Assembly: GCF_022921075.1 (NCBI RefSeq)
Contig: NZ_CP095050.1
Location: 1,426,001 to 1,490,000 of the forward strand
Direction of reading: 5' to 3'
From: Hymenobacter sp. 5317J-9
Lineage (GTDB): Bacteria; Bacteroidota; Bacteroidia; Cytophagales; Hymenobacteraceae
DNA length: 64,000 nucleotides
Position numbers and translations under genes: made by a program. Numbering within the stretch: position 1 is the first letter of the stretch; every line of letters starts with the position of its first letter. Positions 8,098 to 16,873 of this stretch are shown in pieces. Under the pieces are notes generated by a model that was not told where the DNA came from, did no database searches, and was given only the letters and a program-made list of their open reading frames with translations.

Positions 8098-9276
8098 CTA
8101 CTGAATGTTGCCGCCCACGGCCAGGCCGCTGGGCACGGTGGCGGGCACGCTGCGGTCGAAGCTGGAGGCCGTGAGCGACTGCAGGAAGGCGATGATGGCC
8201 TGCGGGTCGTTCACGCGGGTGGGAAACAGCGGGTCGCGTTGGCCGGGCGCCACGCGGGGGTTGGCGGTGGGCGGGGCGCCGGGCGGCGGCGCGTAAAAGG
8301 CCAGCACCGCGCCTAGGTTGGGCAGGGCACCGCTGTGCATGTAGGGCGCCGTGAGGGCCACGTTGCGCAGGCTGGCCGTGCGGAAGGCGTAGGAGTTGTT
8401 GGCGCCGGCGTCGGAGGCAGCGTTTTTGGGGTTGTCGGGCACGCCCAGCACGTGCAGCTGGTAGTCCGACAGCATGGGGCCGCTGTGGCACTTGGCGCAG
8501 CCGCTGCTGATGAAGGCGTTCAGGCCCTGCACCTGCTGGGCGCTGAGGGCGGTTTTGTCGCCGCGCAGGTACTTGTCGAAGGGCGCATCGGTCGCCAGCA
8601 GGGTGCGCTCGAAGCTGGCCAGAGCTTTGCCGATGTTGGTGGCCGTGACGGGCACGGGCTCGGCAAAGGCGGCGCCGAACATCGTAGTGTACGCCGGAAT
8701 GCGCCGCAGCCGGGCCACGGCCGTGTCGAGGGCCGCGCTTTCGCTGCAGGCGGTGCCGCGCATTTCTTCCAGCGCCGCAATGGGCTGCACCGACTGCGCT
8801 TCGAGCGACTGCGCCCGGCTGTCCCAGAACATGGCCGCCCGCGTGGGGTCGTAAGTACCGTTGTTGGCGAGACCGTTGAAGGCCGTGTTGAGGACCGTGG
8901 GCGTGTTGCGCTTGGTGAACGGAATGGTGTTGGGCTGGCGGAACCGGCGGGCCGTGCCCAGGCCCTGCCCGTTCACGCCAATGGCCAGGTCGATGGCGTC
9001 GGCGTAGCCGTTGGCGGGGTGGTGGCAGCTGGCGCAGCTCACGTCCTTACCACCCGAGAGCACCGGGTCCCAGAAAAGGGCGCGGCCCAGCGCGATTTTG
9101 GCCGGCGTGCCGGGGTTGTCGGCCGGCGCCGGGGCCGAGAGGGGCAGGGCGCCCAGCACGCTCAGGTCGTCGTTGGAAGGCGTGGCGTTTTCCGATTCTT
9201 TATGGCAGGCCACGGCCAGCAGCAGTGTGGCCGCTGCCAGCATGGAGGCAACCCGGGGAAGTAGTGATGCGGCCAT
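8098..9276 (-). CDS. Di-heme cytochrome c peroxidase / MauG family lipoprotein
   Basis: The 392-residue protein carries two c-type heme sites, CASCH at 81-85 and CAKCH at 260-264, in the spacing of the bacterial cytochrome c peroxidase (CCP_MauG, PF03150) family. [19 protein letters not shown] and APYMHSG are further family segments. Family members reduce hydrogen peroxide with electrons from a small cytochrome or copper protein; MauG relatives oxidise a partner protein. An N-terminal LLLAVAC at residues 18-24 is a lipobox, so it should be a periplasmic lipoprotein. I chose ATG at 9276; the longer frame to 9402 has no signal peptide at its front. The gene runs away from the insertion sequence at 9563. 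Confidence 0.88.
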   Translation of the reverse strand: MAASLLPRVASMLAAATLLLAVACHKESENATPSNDDLSVLGALPLSAPAPADNPGTPAKIALGRALFWDPVLSGGKDVSCASCHHPANGYADAIDLAIGVNGQGLGTARRFRQPNTIPFTKRNTPTVLNTAFNGLANNGTYDPTRAAMFWDSRAQSLEAQSVQPIAALEEMRGTACSESAALDTAVARLRRIPAYTTMFGAAFAEPVPVTATNIGKALASFERTLLATDAPFDKYLRGDKTALSAQQVQGLNAFISSGCAKCHSGPMLSDYQLHVLGVPDNPKNAASDAGANNSYAFRTASLRNVALTAPYMHSGALPNLGAVLAFYAPPPGAPPTANPRVAPGQRDPLFPTRVNDPQAIIAFLQSLTASSFDRSVPATVPSGLAVGGNIQ

Positions 9277-9569
9277 GAGCAGGGAAGCAGGCGGGTTGGA
9301 GAATAGGGAGTTGCGGCTTGTTTTTTCAAAGTTGCTTCTCACCTTTCCGCAGCGCCCGCTGCAATCGCCGAGTTGGGATGGGGCGTCGCCCATTTCCCGC
9401 ATTCAGCAGCCAAATCCCGCCACCAAAACCCCGGCTCAGCCCGATTTCCCGGCAATTGGCCCAAAAACGCCGACTGGCCGGCAAACTTGCCCGGCTGGCC
9501 GATGTGGCCCGCACCGCCACAGGCGTGGGTTGTAGCTTGCGCCGTCTTCAATTGATAGTCTAGGAAGTG

Positions 9570-10324
9570 TTAACAGTCGCGTAGCCACAGGACGGTTGCA
9601 GCGAGGTGAATAAAGGCCAAAAAATGCGCATCGAGTTTGTCATACCGGGTGGCCACGCGGCGAAACTGCTTGAGGCGGCTGAAAAGGCGCTCAATGGGGT
9701 GACGTTGGGCGTAACGCGCCGCGTCGTAGCCCCGCGGGTAGCGGCGCTTGCACCGGGGCGGAATCACGGCACAGGTGCCGCGGGCAGCCAGGGTGGCCAC
9801 GAGCGGGTCGGAATCGTAGCCCCGGTCGGCCACGAGGTAGGCCGGGGCCAGCCCGTCGAGCAGCGGCAGCGCTTGCGGGGCGTCGTGGCGCTGGCCGGCT
9901 GTCAGGCTGCCGCGCACGAACCGGCCCCCAGCGTCGGCCACCGCGTGCAGCTTGGTGGTCAATCCGCCGCGGCTACGCCCCAGGGCTTGCGGCCCGTTTT
10001 TTTGCGTGCCCCGCTCGCGTGTTGGTGCACCCGCACGGTGGTCGAGTCGACCAGCAGCGTGTGCAGCGCGTCGTCCTCTTGCACGGCGGCCAGCACCCGG
10101 GCCCACACGCCCGAGGCGGTCCAGCGCTGGAAGCGCGTGTATGTTGTGTGCCAGTTGCCCCACGCGGCCGGCAAGGCACGCCAGCGGCAGCCGTTGCGCA
10201 ACAACCACAGCACCGCTTCTACAAAACGGCGGTTGTCCTGGCCCCGGCCACCTTTCGTGCCTTCCCGACCCGGCAGCAGCGGCGCGATGCGGGCCCACTG
10301 CGCGTCTGTGAGCAAATAATCCAT
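9570..10324 (-). CDS. IS5-family transposase, -1 frameshift product of orfA/orfB
   Basis: OrfA (10324 to a stop at 9959) begins MDYLLTDAQWARIAPLLPG and holds the first catalytic Asp in LVDSTTVRVHQHA. OrfB continues in the -1 frame with the second Asp in VADRGYDSDPL and the Glu in HPIERLFSRLKQFRR, completing the DDE triad of the DDE_Tnp_1 type. The frames join at an A7 run on the minus strand (T7 at 9997-10003); slipping back one base there gives ARKKNGPQALGRSRGG, the usual family sequence. The stop TAA lies within the left inverted repeat. Programmed slippage is the normal expression mode of this group, so I treat it as active rather than broken. Confidence 0.88.
9959..10324 (-). CDS. Transposase orfA (unshifted product)
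   Basis: The 121-residue product read without frameshifting contains the N-terminal DUF4096-like, DNA-binding part of the transposase (WALPAAWGNWHTTYTRFQRW-like region) and only the first catalytic Asp. In IS427-type elements the short product can regulate or assist the full enzyme. It ends at TGA 9959, shortly after the A7 slip site. Confidence 0.7.
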   Translation of the reverse strand: MDYLLTDAQWARIAPLLPGREGTKGGRGQDNRRFVEAVLWLLRNGCRWRALPAAWGNWHTTYTRFQRWTASGVWARVLAAVQEDDALHTLLVDSTTVRVHQHASGARKKTGRKPWGVAAAD

Positions 10325-10362
10325 ACCCCAAATTAATACCTACTGTTAACACTTCCTAATCA

Positions 10363-11478
10363 ATGCCCCTCCCGCCGCTCCGCTCCGCCTCCACGCTGCT
10401 GCTACACGCCTTGGTGTGGGGGCTGGTGGCGGTGCTGCTCTGGGCCCAGCAGCCCGATTACCCCGGGCCGAAGCCGCCGGAGTTCTGGCTGACGCAGACT
10501 GTGGTTTTTGGCCTGCTGGGAGGCGTGTTTTACCTCAACGTGGGCTGGGCGGCGCCCCGCCTGCTCTACGCCCGCAAGGCCTGGGCCTACTTGCTCCTGA
10601 ACGCCGGCCTGGTGCTGGGGATAGCGCTAGTGCACCACCAGGTGGAACAGCGACTGCACGTGCCCGAGCTGGTGGCTGCCGCCCGCGAAGCCGTCCTCAA
10701 CCCGCCCAACCCGTGGTCGAGCCCGCGCCCGCACCCCCTCACCGGACCCGACGAGGGCAGCCCCGTCGTCAACACCGGCGTGCTGCTCATCACGCTGCTG
10801 GTGCTGGGCATTGCCACCAGCCTCGCGGCCATGCAAAAAGGCCAGCGCGACGCCGAGGTGCGCCTGGAGCTGGAGCGCCGCCAGGTGGCCACCGAGCTGA
10901 GCCTGCTCAAGGCCCAAATCAACCCGCACTTCTTCTTCAATACCCTCAATAACATTTACGCCCTCACGCTGCTCGACGGGGAGCAGGCCCGCGTGGCCCT
11001 GCACCGCCTCTCGCGCATGATGCGCTACGTGCTGTACGAGTCGCCGGCCGGCCACACGCGCCTGAGCCAGGAAATCAGCTTTTTGCAGGACTACATCGAC
11101 CTCATGCACCTGCGCCTCACCACCAAGGTGCGGGTGCAGTTTGAGCGGCCCGACCCGCTGAGCCCCGACCCGTTCATCGCGCCCATGCTGTTTCAGCCCT
11201 TCGTCGAGAATGCCTTTAAGCACGGCGTGAGCGCCACCGCGCCCAGCTGCATCACCATTCAGCTGCGCCAGCCCTCGGCCAGCACCGTGGAGCTGCGCGT
11301 GCGCAATACCGTGTTTCCCGACCGCCCCGACGACGAAGCCGACGACGAGCCCGGCGGCATCGGGCTGGCCAACACCCAGCGCCGCCTCAACCTGCTCTAC
11401 CCGCACGCCCACACCGTCACCGTCACGCCCCGCAACGCCTCCAACGAGTACGAAGTATGTCTGAATCTGAAGCTGTAG
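10363..11478 (+). CDS. LytS-type sensor histidine kinase (first pair)
   Basis: The 371-residue kinase has four hydrophobic segments in the first 155 residues and no obvious ligand domain, then a short coiled linker (VRLELERRQVATEL). The His_kinase domain (PF06580) has the phospho-acceptor at H189 in AQINPHFFFNTLNN, and a HATPase part with PFVENAFKHGV and GGIGLANTQRRL. It should phosphorylate the LytTR regulator encoded by the next gene, whose start lies 22 bases inside this gene. The ATG at 10363 is only 6 bases from the end of the insertion sequence, so its native promoter has been pushed about 800 bp away. Expression may now depend on the element. Confidence 0.9.
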   Translation: MPLPPLRSASTLLLHALVWGLVAVLLWAQQPDYPGPKPPEFWLTQTVVFGLLGGVFYLNVGWAAPRLLYARKAWAYLLLNAGLVLGIALVHHQVEQRLHVPELVAAAREAVLNPPNPWSSPRPHPLTGPDEGSPVVNTGVLLITLLVLGIATSLAAMQKGQRDAEVRLELERRQVATELSLLKAQINPHFFFNTLNNIYALTLLDGEQARVALHRLSRMMRYVLYESPAGHTRLSQEISFLQDYIDLMHLRLTTKVRVQFERPDPLSPDPFIAPMLFQPFVENAFKHGVSATAPSCITIQLRQPSASTVELRVRNTVFPDRPDDEADDEPGGIGLANTQRRLNLLYPHAHTVTVTPRNASNEYEVCLNLKL

Positions 11479-12236
11479 CCCCGTTCATCATCAACTGCGT
11501 GGCCGTCGACGACGAGCCGCTGGCCCTGGGCCTGGTGTGCTCCTTCATCGAGCGCACGCCGTTTATGCGCCTGGTGGGCCGCCACGAAAGCGCCGTGGCC
11601 GCCCTGCGCTCCCTGCACGAGCGCCCCGACGCCCACCTGCTGTTTCTCGACATCAAGATGCCCGACCTCAGCGGCCTGGAGCTGGCGCGGGTGCTGCAGC
11701 ACGGCCCGCGCGTCATCTTCACCACGGCCTTCAACCAGTATGCGCTGGAAGGCTTCCGCGTCGATGCGCTCGACTACCTGCTCAAGCCCTTCAATTACGA
11801 GGAGTTTTTGCGCGCCGCGCTCAAGGCCAAGGCCTACTTCGAGATGAAGCAGGCCAGCGAGGCCGCCCCCGCCGTGGCCCCCGCGCCCGCGGCGCCCCCC
11901 GTGGCCCAGCCCGAAGAAGACCACATCTATCTGAAGGTGGAGTACCAGCTGGTGCGCGTGGCCCTGGCCGACATTGTGTACGTGGAAGGCCTCAAGGACT
12001 ACGTGAAGGTGCATTTGGCCAGCCAGACGCGGCCGCTGCTCTCGCTCACCAGCCTGCGCAGCATGGAAGAAAAGCTGCCGGCCGGCAAGTTCATGCGTAT
12101 TCACCGCAGCTATATTGTGGGGCTGGGCCACATCCAGGCGGTGGGGCGCGGCACGGTCCAGATTCAGGGCGAAACCTTGCCCGTGAGCGACGGTTATCGG
12201 GAGAGTTTCGACCAATTTTTCAGCCGCTGGAAATAA
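11457..12236 (+). CDS. LytTR-type response regulator (first pair)
   Basis: This 259-residue regulator has an N-terminal receiver (acidic pocket VDDE at 17-20, phospho-Asp D65 in LFLDIKMPD, conserved Lys in LLKPF), a proline/alanine-rich linker (about 135-153) and a C-terminal LytTR DNA-binding domain (VYVEGLKDYVKVHL, FMRIHRSYIV). LytTR proteins bind short direct repeats in promoters. The gene overlaps the kinase by 22 bases, a common arrangement for this pair in Bacteroidota. Target genes are not visible in the window; I saw no convincing LytTR repeat next to it. Confidence 0.9.
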   Translation: MSESEAVAPFIINCVAVDDEPLALGLVCSFIERTPFMRLVGRHESAVAALRSLHERPDAHLLFLDIKMPDLSGLELARVLQHGPRVIFTTAFNQYALEGFRVDALDYLLKPFNYEEFLRAALKAKAYFEMKQASEAAPAVAPAPAAPPVAQPEEDHIYLKVEYQLVRVALADIVYVEGLKDYVKVHLASQTRPLLSLTSLRSMEEKLPAGKFMRIHRSYIVGLGHIQAVGRGTVQIQGETLPVSDGYRESFDQFFSRWK

Positions 12237-12309
12237 GCAGAAAACGCACCGGAAAATGGTGATAAATTCACGCTGACTTAATAAAAGACGACCTAACTTG
12301 CAAGGGTCT

Positions 12310-12534
12310 ATGAGCGAGTCTTTGCCCAACTATTTCGACACCGACGGCCGCCCCGAGCCGGCCGCCAACGCCAGCGCCGACGCCGAGCGCAAGCTCAAGG
12401 TGTGGGCCGCCCTCAACGCCGTGGACCAAGGCTTGCTCAGCCCCGAGGAAGTGCGCGACGCCTACGGCATCAGCGCGCAGGAAATGGAGCAGCACCGCGC
12501 CGGCTGGCAGGATTTTGAAACCGGCAGCCGGTAG
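12310..12534 (+). CDS. Small conserved-looking protein with helix-turn-helix-like core
   Basis: The 74-residue protein starts MSESLPNYFDTDGR and has a helical core (ERKLKVWAALNAVDQGLLSPEEVRDAYGISAQEMEQHRAGW). The phrase LLSPEEVRDAYGIS resembles the turn of small DNA-binding proteins such as the DUF1153/SciP group, where a tyrosine/isoleucine-rich helix reads DNA; this is only a resemblance. I chose ATG at 12310 over 12298 because the extra residues MQGS add nothing. It sits alone between the LytTR regulator and the Kai cluster, on the same strand as both. Function is unknown. Confidence 0.6.
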   Translation: MSESLPNYFDTDGRPEPAANASADAERKLKVWAALNAVDQGLLSPEEVRDAYGISAQEMEQHRAGWQDFETGSR

Positions 12535-12638
12535 GCGCAACGACCTGCTTACCGCTCGGGGCGGGCGCAGTTGAGGCGGTGTAGCCAGTGTCCTGCGAGG
12601 CCCGCGCGAACCGGCCCGCCATGTGCGGTCCCGCCGAT

Positions 12639-12646
12639 TACCTTTG
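12639..12646 (+). promoter_or_regulatory. Candidate -7 element TACCTTTG before kaiC
   Basis: TACCTTTG fits the Bacteroidota -7 consensus TAnnTTTG and lies 20 bases before the kaiC ATG at 12666. No clear TTG -33 element is seen at the usual spacing. Confidence 0.45.
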
Positions 12647-12665
12647 CAGGCTAGCCTTCCTATCC

Positions 12666-14408
12666 ATGCAAGAATATTCTTCTTCCGCCTCTTCTACGCT
12701 GCCCCAACTCCCCAAAGCGCCCACCGGCATCGAAGGGCTGGACGAAATCACCGAAGGCGGCCTGCCGCTGGGCCGCCCCACACTCATTTGCGGCAGCGCG
12801 GGCTGCGGCAAAACCCTGATGGGCATTGAGTTTCTGGTGCGCGGCATCACCGAGTTCGGCGAGCCCGGCGTGCTCATGGCCTTCGAGGAAACGGCCGAAG
12901 AGCTGGCCGCCAACGTGGCCTCGCTGGGCTTCGACCTGAAAGACCTGCAGGCGCGCAAAATGCTGCGCGTCGACCACGTGCACGTCGACCGTTCCGAGAT
13001 TGAAGAAACCGGCGAGTACGATTTGGAAGGCCTGTTCATTCGCCTGGGCTACGCCATCGATTCCATCGGGGCCAAGCGCGTGGTGCTCGACACCATTGAG
13101 TCCTTGTTTTCGGGCTTTCCCAACGAAAGCGTGCTGCGCTCCGAGATTCGGCGCCTGTTTCGCTGGCTGAAGGACAAGGGCGTGACCACCATCATCACCG
13201 CCGAGCGCGGCGACGGCACCCTCACCCGCCAGGGCCTAGAAGAGTACGTGTCGGACTGCGTGATTCTGCTCGACAACCGCGTGATTGACCAAATCACGAC
13301 CCGCCGCCTGCGCGTGGTGAAGTACCGCGGCAGCACCCACGGCACCAACGAGTACCCCTACCTCATCACCGGCGAAGGCATTTCGGTGCTGCCCGTGACC
13401 TCGCTGCGCCTCGAGCACCAGGTGTCGAACGAAATCGTGTCGTCGGGCGTGCCGGCGCTGGACGAGATGTTTGGCCGGCGCGGCTTCTACGAAGGCAGCA
13501 GCGTGCTCATCACCGGCACCGCCGGCACCGCCAAAACCACGCTGGCGGCGGCTTTCGCCGAAAAAATCTGCAAAGACGGCAAGCGCTGCCTGTTTTTTGC
13601 CTTTGAAGAATCGCCGCAGCAACTCATCCGCAACATGGCTTCGGTGGGCATCGACCTGGAAAGCCACGTGCGCGAAGGCCGCCTGCGCATCGAGGCTTCG
13701 CGGCCCACCCTCAACGGCCTGGAGCAGCACCTCGTGACCCTGCACCGCCTGGTGAAGGAGTTCCGCCCCGACGCCGTCGTCATCGACCCCATCACCAACC
13801 TCATCACGGTAGGCAACCTGTCCGAGGTGCGCAGCATGCTCACCCGACTCATCGACTTCCTGAAGGTGAGCGGCATCACGGCCTACTTCACGGCCTTGGT
13901 GAACGGCGGCATGGGCCGCGCCGAGATGACGGAAGAAGGCGTGTCGTCGCTGGTCGATACGTGGATTTCGGTGCGCGACCTGGAAGGCGTGGGCGAGCGC
14001 AACCGCGGCCTGAGCATCCTCAAATCGCGCGGCATGGCGCACTCCAACCAGGTGCGCGAGTTCATCGTGACCGACAAAGGCATCGAATTGCTCGACGTGG
14101 TGCTGGGCCCCACGGGCATCGTGACCGGCGCCAGCCGCCTCACGCAGCAGCTGGAGGAGCACGCCCAGGCCCTGGCCGCCCAGCAGGAAGCCGAGCGCCG
14201 CGACCGCGAGCTGGAGCGCCGCCGCCGCATGCTGGAAGCCAACATTGCCAACCTGCGCACCGAGTTTGAGAGCGTGGAAGAGGAGCTGCGCCAAATCAGC
14301 ACCCACGAGCAAACCCGCCACGAGGCCCTGCTGAGCGGCAAACAGCGCATTACCGCGGCCAACCCGCCGGCGATAAAAACGCCTTCGGCCGGCGAAACCG
14401 GTAAGTAA
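12666..14408 (+). CDS. kaiC: KaiC-family double-RecA ATPase
   Basis: The 580-residue protein has two KaiC (PF06745) domains in tandem. Walker A motifs are GSAGCGKT (43-50) and GTAGTAKT (284-291), each followed by the paired catalytic glutamates (FEE near 73-75 and 313-315). At the place of the Ser431/Thr432 autophosphorylation pair of cyanobacterial KaiC, this protein has Ser427-Ser428 ([11 protein letters not shown]). The C-terminus differs: a charged coiled coil (about 495-550) replaces the KaiA-binding tail, and no kaiA is present. I chose ATG at 12666 after a -7 element; the longer frame to 12588 is spurious. It heads a cluster with two kaiB genes, a histidine kinase and a receiver, so it likely feeds a signalling output. 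Confidence 0.9.
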   Translation: MQEYSSSASSTLPQLPKAPTGIEGLDEITEGGLPLGRPTLICGSAGCGKTLMGIEFLVRGITEFGEPGVLMAFEETAEELAANVASLGFDLKDLQARKMLRVDHVHVDRSEIEETGEYDLEGLFIRLGYAIDSIGAKRVVLDTIESLFSGFPNESVLRSEIRRLFRWLKDKGVTTIITAERGDGTLTRQGLEEYVSDCVILLDNRVIDQITTRRLRVVKYRGSTHGTNEYPYLITGEGISVLPVTSLRLEHQVSNEIVSSGVPALDEMFGRRGFYEGSSVLITGTAGTAKTTLAAAFAEKICKDGKRCLFFAFEESPQQLIRNMASVGIDLESHVREGRLRIEASRPTLNGLEQHLVTLHRLVKEFRPDAVVIDPITNLITVGNLSEVRSMLTRLIDFLKVSGITAYFTALVNGGMGRAEMTEEGVSSLVDTWISVRDLEGVGERNRGLSILKSRGMAHSNQVREFIVTDKGIELLDVVLGPTGIVTGASRLTQQLEEHAQALAAQQEAERRDRELERRRRMLEANIANLRTEFESVEEELRQISTHEQTRHEALLSGKQRITAANPPAIKTPSAGETGK

Positions 14409-14455
14409 TCCGTATACCCGAGTTGCCTCCGGCCTCCGATTTTAGTACCCTTTCC

Positions 14456-14767
14456 ATGGCTGAAGATTTTAACGACCCCCTCGACGAAGAGACTTGGGAA
14501 CTGCGCCTGTACGTGGCCGGCCAAACGCCCAAGTCGGTGACGGCCGTGGCCAACCTGCGCAAGTATTGCGAGCAACACCTCAAAGGCCGTTACAAGCTGG
14601 AGGTCATCGACTTGCTGGTGAACCCGCAGTTGGCCGAGGGCGACCAGATTCTGGCCATCCCCACGCTGGTGCGCAAGGTGCCCGAGCCGATTCGCAAAAT
14701 CATCGGCGACCTCTCCAACGAAGAAAAGGTGCTGGTGGGGCTCGACGTGCGCCCCGTGCTGAAATAA
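14456..14767 (+). CDS. kaiB: KaiB-family protein, copy 1
   Basis: This 103-residue protein has the thioredoxin-like KaiB fold (PF07689): [14 protein letters not shown] at the first strand, [21 protein letters not shown] as helix and strand, then the invariant [12 protein letters not shown] with the cis-proline and [15 protein letters not shown]. In cyanobacteria, KaiB changes fold to bind the KaiC CI ring and control its kinase state. Start is ATG at 14456 (the longer frame from 14423 has an unlike front). It follows kaiC by 48 bases and precedes a second kaiB by 9. Confidence 0.9.
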   Translation: MAEDFNDPLDEETWELRLYVAGQTPKSVTAVANLRKYCEQHLKGRYKLEVIDLLVNPQLAEGDQILAIPTLVRKVPEPIRKIIGDLSNEEKVLVGLDVRPVLK

Positions 14768-14776
14768 CCCTGGCCG

Positions 14777-15115
14777 ATGGAACCTGAACCATTTCCGGAC
14801 TCTCTGGAGCCGGCCGGCCCCGAGTACCTGCTGCACCTCTACATAACGGGGGCCACCGTGAACTCGACGCGCGCCGTGCGCAACATCAAAGACATTTGCG
14901 AGCAGTACCTGAAAGGGCGCTACGAGCTGCTCATTGTCGACATTTTTCAGCAGCCCGAGCTGGCCCAGGAGCAGGACCTCATCGGCGTGCCCACGCTTAT
15001 CAAGCTGCGCCCGGGCCTGGTGCGCCGCCTGGTGGGCGACCTTTCGGACCGCGAGCGGGTGCTAAAGGCCTTGGGCATAGTCTTGCCCCCCGACGAAGCT
15101 CCTGCCCATGAGTGA
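14777..15115 (+). CDS. kaiB: KaiB-family protein, copy 2
   Basis: This 112-residue KaiB relative (EYLLHLYITGATVNSTRAV, VRNIKDICEQYLKGRYELLIVDIF, GVPTLIKLRPGLVRRLVGDL) keeps the PTL motif but differs from copy 1 over much of its length, so the pair is not a recent duplication. It is translationally linked to the next gene: its last 8 bases overlap the kinase start at 15108. Two kaiB copies beside one kaiC are seen in several non-cyanobacterial Kai clusters. One copy may bind KaiC and the other the kinase; that is a guess. Confidence 0.88.
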   Translation: MEPEPFPDSLEPAGPEYLLHLYITGATVNSTRAVRNIKDICEQYLKGRYELLIVDIFQQPELAQEQDLIGVPTLIKLRPGLVRRLVGDLSDRERVLKALGIVLPPDEAPAHE

Positions 15116-16823
15116 GCCCCGGCCCGCCTCCGACCTGGCCCGCGAAAACGAGGAGCTGCGCTACCAGCTAGAGGAAGCCCAGGACCTGATAAACGCCATT
15201 CGTTCGGGCGCCGTGGACGCGCTGGCCGTGCAGGGCAGCGAAGGGCCGCGCATTTTTACGCTGCAGGGCGCCGACCAGGGCTACCGCACCCTCATCGAGC
15301 AGATGAACGAAGGCGCCCTGCTGCTGAGCGAAGACGCCACCGTGCTCTATTGCAACGCCTGCCTGGCCGGGCTGCTGGGCCTGGCCATGGGCGAAATCAT
15401 GGGCAGCGCTTTCGAAAGCTTTGTGCCGCTGGCGTTTCGCGACTACTGGACTGAGCTGCTGCGGCAGGGTTGGGAGGGCAAAAGCAAGGGCGAGCTGCCG
15501 CTGAAAAACCGGGCCGGCGCACTGGTGCCGTTTTCGGTAAGCATGAACGTGCTGAGCTTCAACGAGACGCCCACGCTGGCCATGATAGTGACGGACCTTT
15601 CGGCCCAGCGCGAAATCACGGCCATTCGGGCGCAGGTGGAGGAGCAAAACGCCCTGCTCGACCGCCAGAGCGAGGAACTGAAGCGGGAGGAAGCCGCTCG
15701 CCTGGCCGGCGAGCGCGCCGCTGCCGAGGCCAGCCGCCTGCTCGAAGGCATCTCGCAGATAGCCTGGACGGCCAGCGCCGCCGGCGAAAACACGTATCGC
15801 AACCGCCGCTGGTACGACTACATCGGCCTCGAGCCCGGCCAAGGACCCGCCGCCGACCGCTCCTGGCGCGCGCGCCTGCACCCCGACGACGCCGACGCCG
15901 CGCATGCCCGCTGGCAGCACAGCCTGACCACCGGCGAGCCCTTCGAAGTGGAGTGCCGCATCCGCAACGGGGCCGGCGAATACCGCTGGATGCTGGGCCG
16001 CGCCCTGCCCTCGCGCACCGAACACGGCGAGATTATGCAGTGGATTGGTACCTATACCGATATCCACGAGCACAAACTGGCGCTCGACCGCATCGACCAG
16101 GCCCAGCGCCAGCTGCGCGAAAACAACGCCCAGCTCAGGCGCGTGAACGTGGACCTCGACAACTTCATTTACACGGCCTCGCACGACCTCAAAGCCCCCA
16201 TCAGCAACATCGAGGGCCTGCTCGACGCCCTGCTGCTGGAACTGCCACTTCCCACCGTGCAGAGCGAGCCTGTGCGGCCCATTCTGGACCTGATGCAGGA
16301 CTCGGTGAACCGCTTCAAGCGCACCATTGAGCAGCTCACCGACGTGAGCAAGCTGCAGAAGGAGCACGGCCTGCCCACCGAGCCCATAAACCTGGCCGAA
16401 GTGGTGCGCAACGTGTGCCTCGACCTCGACCCGCTTATCCAGAGCACTGGCGCGCAGCTGCTGGTGGACGTGGACGCGGTGCCCACGGTGCTGTTTTCGG
16501 AGAAAAACCTGCGCTCGGTGGTGTTCAACCTGCTCAGCAACGCCCTCAAGTACCGCGCCCCCGGCCGGGCGCCGCGGGTGCGCGTGCAGGCCCGGCCCGA
16601 GGGTGCGGGCGCCGTGCTCGAAGTAGAAGACAACGGCCTGGGCCTGGACCCGGCCAGCGAGCAGAAGCTGTTCGGCATGTTTCAGCGCTTTCACGACCAC
16701 GTGGAGGGCTCGGGCATCGGGCTCTACATGGTGAAGAAAATGGTGGAGAACGCCGGCGGCCGTATTGCCGTGCGGAGCGAGCTCGGCCGGGGCACCACGT
16801 TTTCGGTGTACTTTAGCCGGTAA
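15108..16823 (+). CDS. PAS-containing soluble sensor histidine kinase of the Kai cluster
   Basis: The 571-residue kinase has no membrane segment. Residues about 55-165 form one PAS domain and 205-320 another with its PAC motif (EYRWMLGRALP ... WIGTYTDIHEHK). The HisKA box has H359 in YTASHDLKAP and the HATPase shows NLLSNALKYR, DNGLGLD and GSGIGLYMVKKMV. The front (LRYQLEEAQDLINAIRSGAVDAL) is a common motif of cytoplasmic PAS kinases in KaiC clusters. Overlap with kaiB copy 2 (8 bases) and the following receiver gene suggest that Kai proteins feed this kinase, as SasA reads KaiC in cyanobacteria, although it lacks the KaiB-like sensor of SasA. Confidence 0.9.
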   Translation: MSEPRPASDLARENEELRYQLEEAQDLINAIRSGAVDALAVQGSEGPRIFTLQGADQGYRTLIEQMNEGALLLSEDATVLYCNACLAGLLGLAMGEIMGSAFESFVPLAFRDYWTELLRQGWEGKSKGELPLKNRAGALVPFSVSMNVLSFNETPTLAMIVTDLSAQREITAIRAQVEEQNALLDRQSEELKREEAARLAGERAAAEASRLLEGISQIAWTASAAGENTYRNRRWYDYIGLEPGQGPAADRSWRARLHPDDADAAHARWQHSLTTGEPFEVECRIRNGAGEYRWMLGRALPSRTEHGEIMQWIGTYTDIHEHKLALDRIDQAQRQLRENNAQLRRVNVDLDNFIYTASHDLKAPISNIEGLLDALLLELPLPTVQSEPVRPILDLMQDSVNRFKRTIEQLTDVSKLQKEHGLPTEPINLAEVVRNVCLDLDPLIQSTGAQLLVDVDAVPTVLFSEKNLRSVVFNLLSNALKYRAPGRAPRVRVQARPEGAGAVLEVEDNGLGLDPASEQKLFGMFQRFHDHVEGSGIGLYMVKKMVENAGGRIAVRSELGRGTTFSVYFSR

Positions 16824-16873
16824 TCCTTGGACCCGCGTGCGGTTCAGGCGCCCGTTTTTCGTCTGTCCCGCTC

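Larger units (their letters stand above)
9563..10356 (-). mobile_element. IS5-family (IS427-like) insertion sequence
   Basis: A perfect 15-bp terminal inverted repeat (GGAAGTGTTAACAGT at 9563-9577 and its complement at 10342-10356) bounds a 794-bp element. TA flanks both ends (9561-9562 and 10357-10358), as expected for a 2-bp target duplication of the IS427 group. Inside is a two-frame DDE transposase on the minus strand. Both ends and the gene look intact, so the insertion is probably recent. Its right end lies 4 bp plus the TA before the ATG of the kinase gene at 10363. Confidence 0.9.

Noticed and set aside
9277..9562. Several short frames between the peroxidase gene and the insertion sequence
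   Set aside because: Frames on both strands overlap one another and show no conserved features; I treat the stretch as intergenic.
15168..16700. Open frame of 510 codons on the minus strand
   Set aside because: It is antisense to the PAS kinase and shows no recognisable domain.
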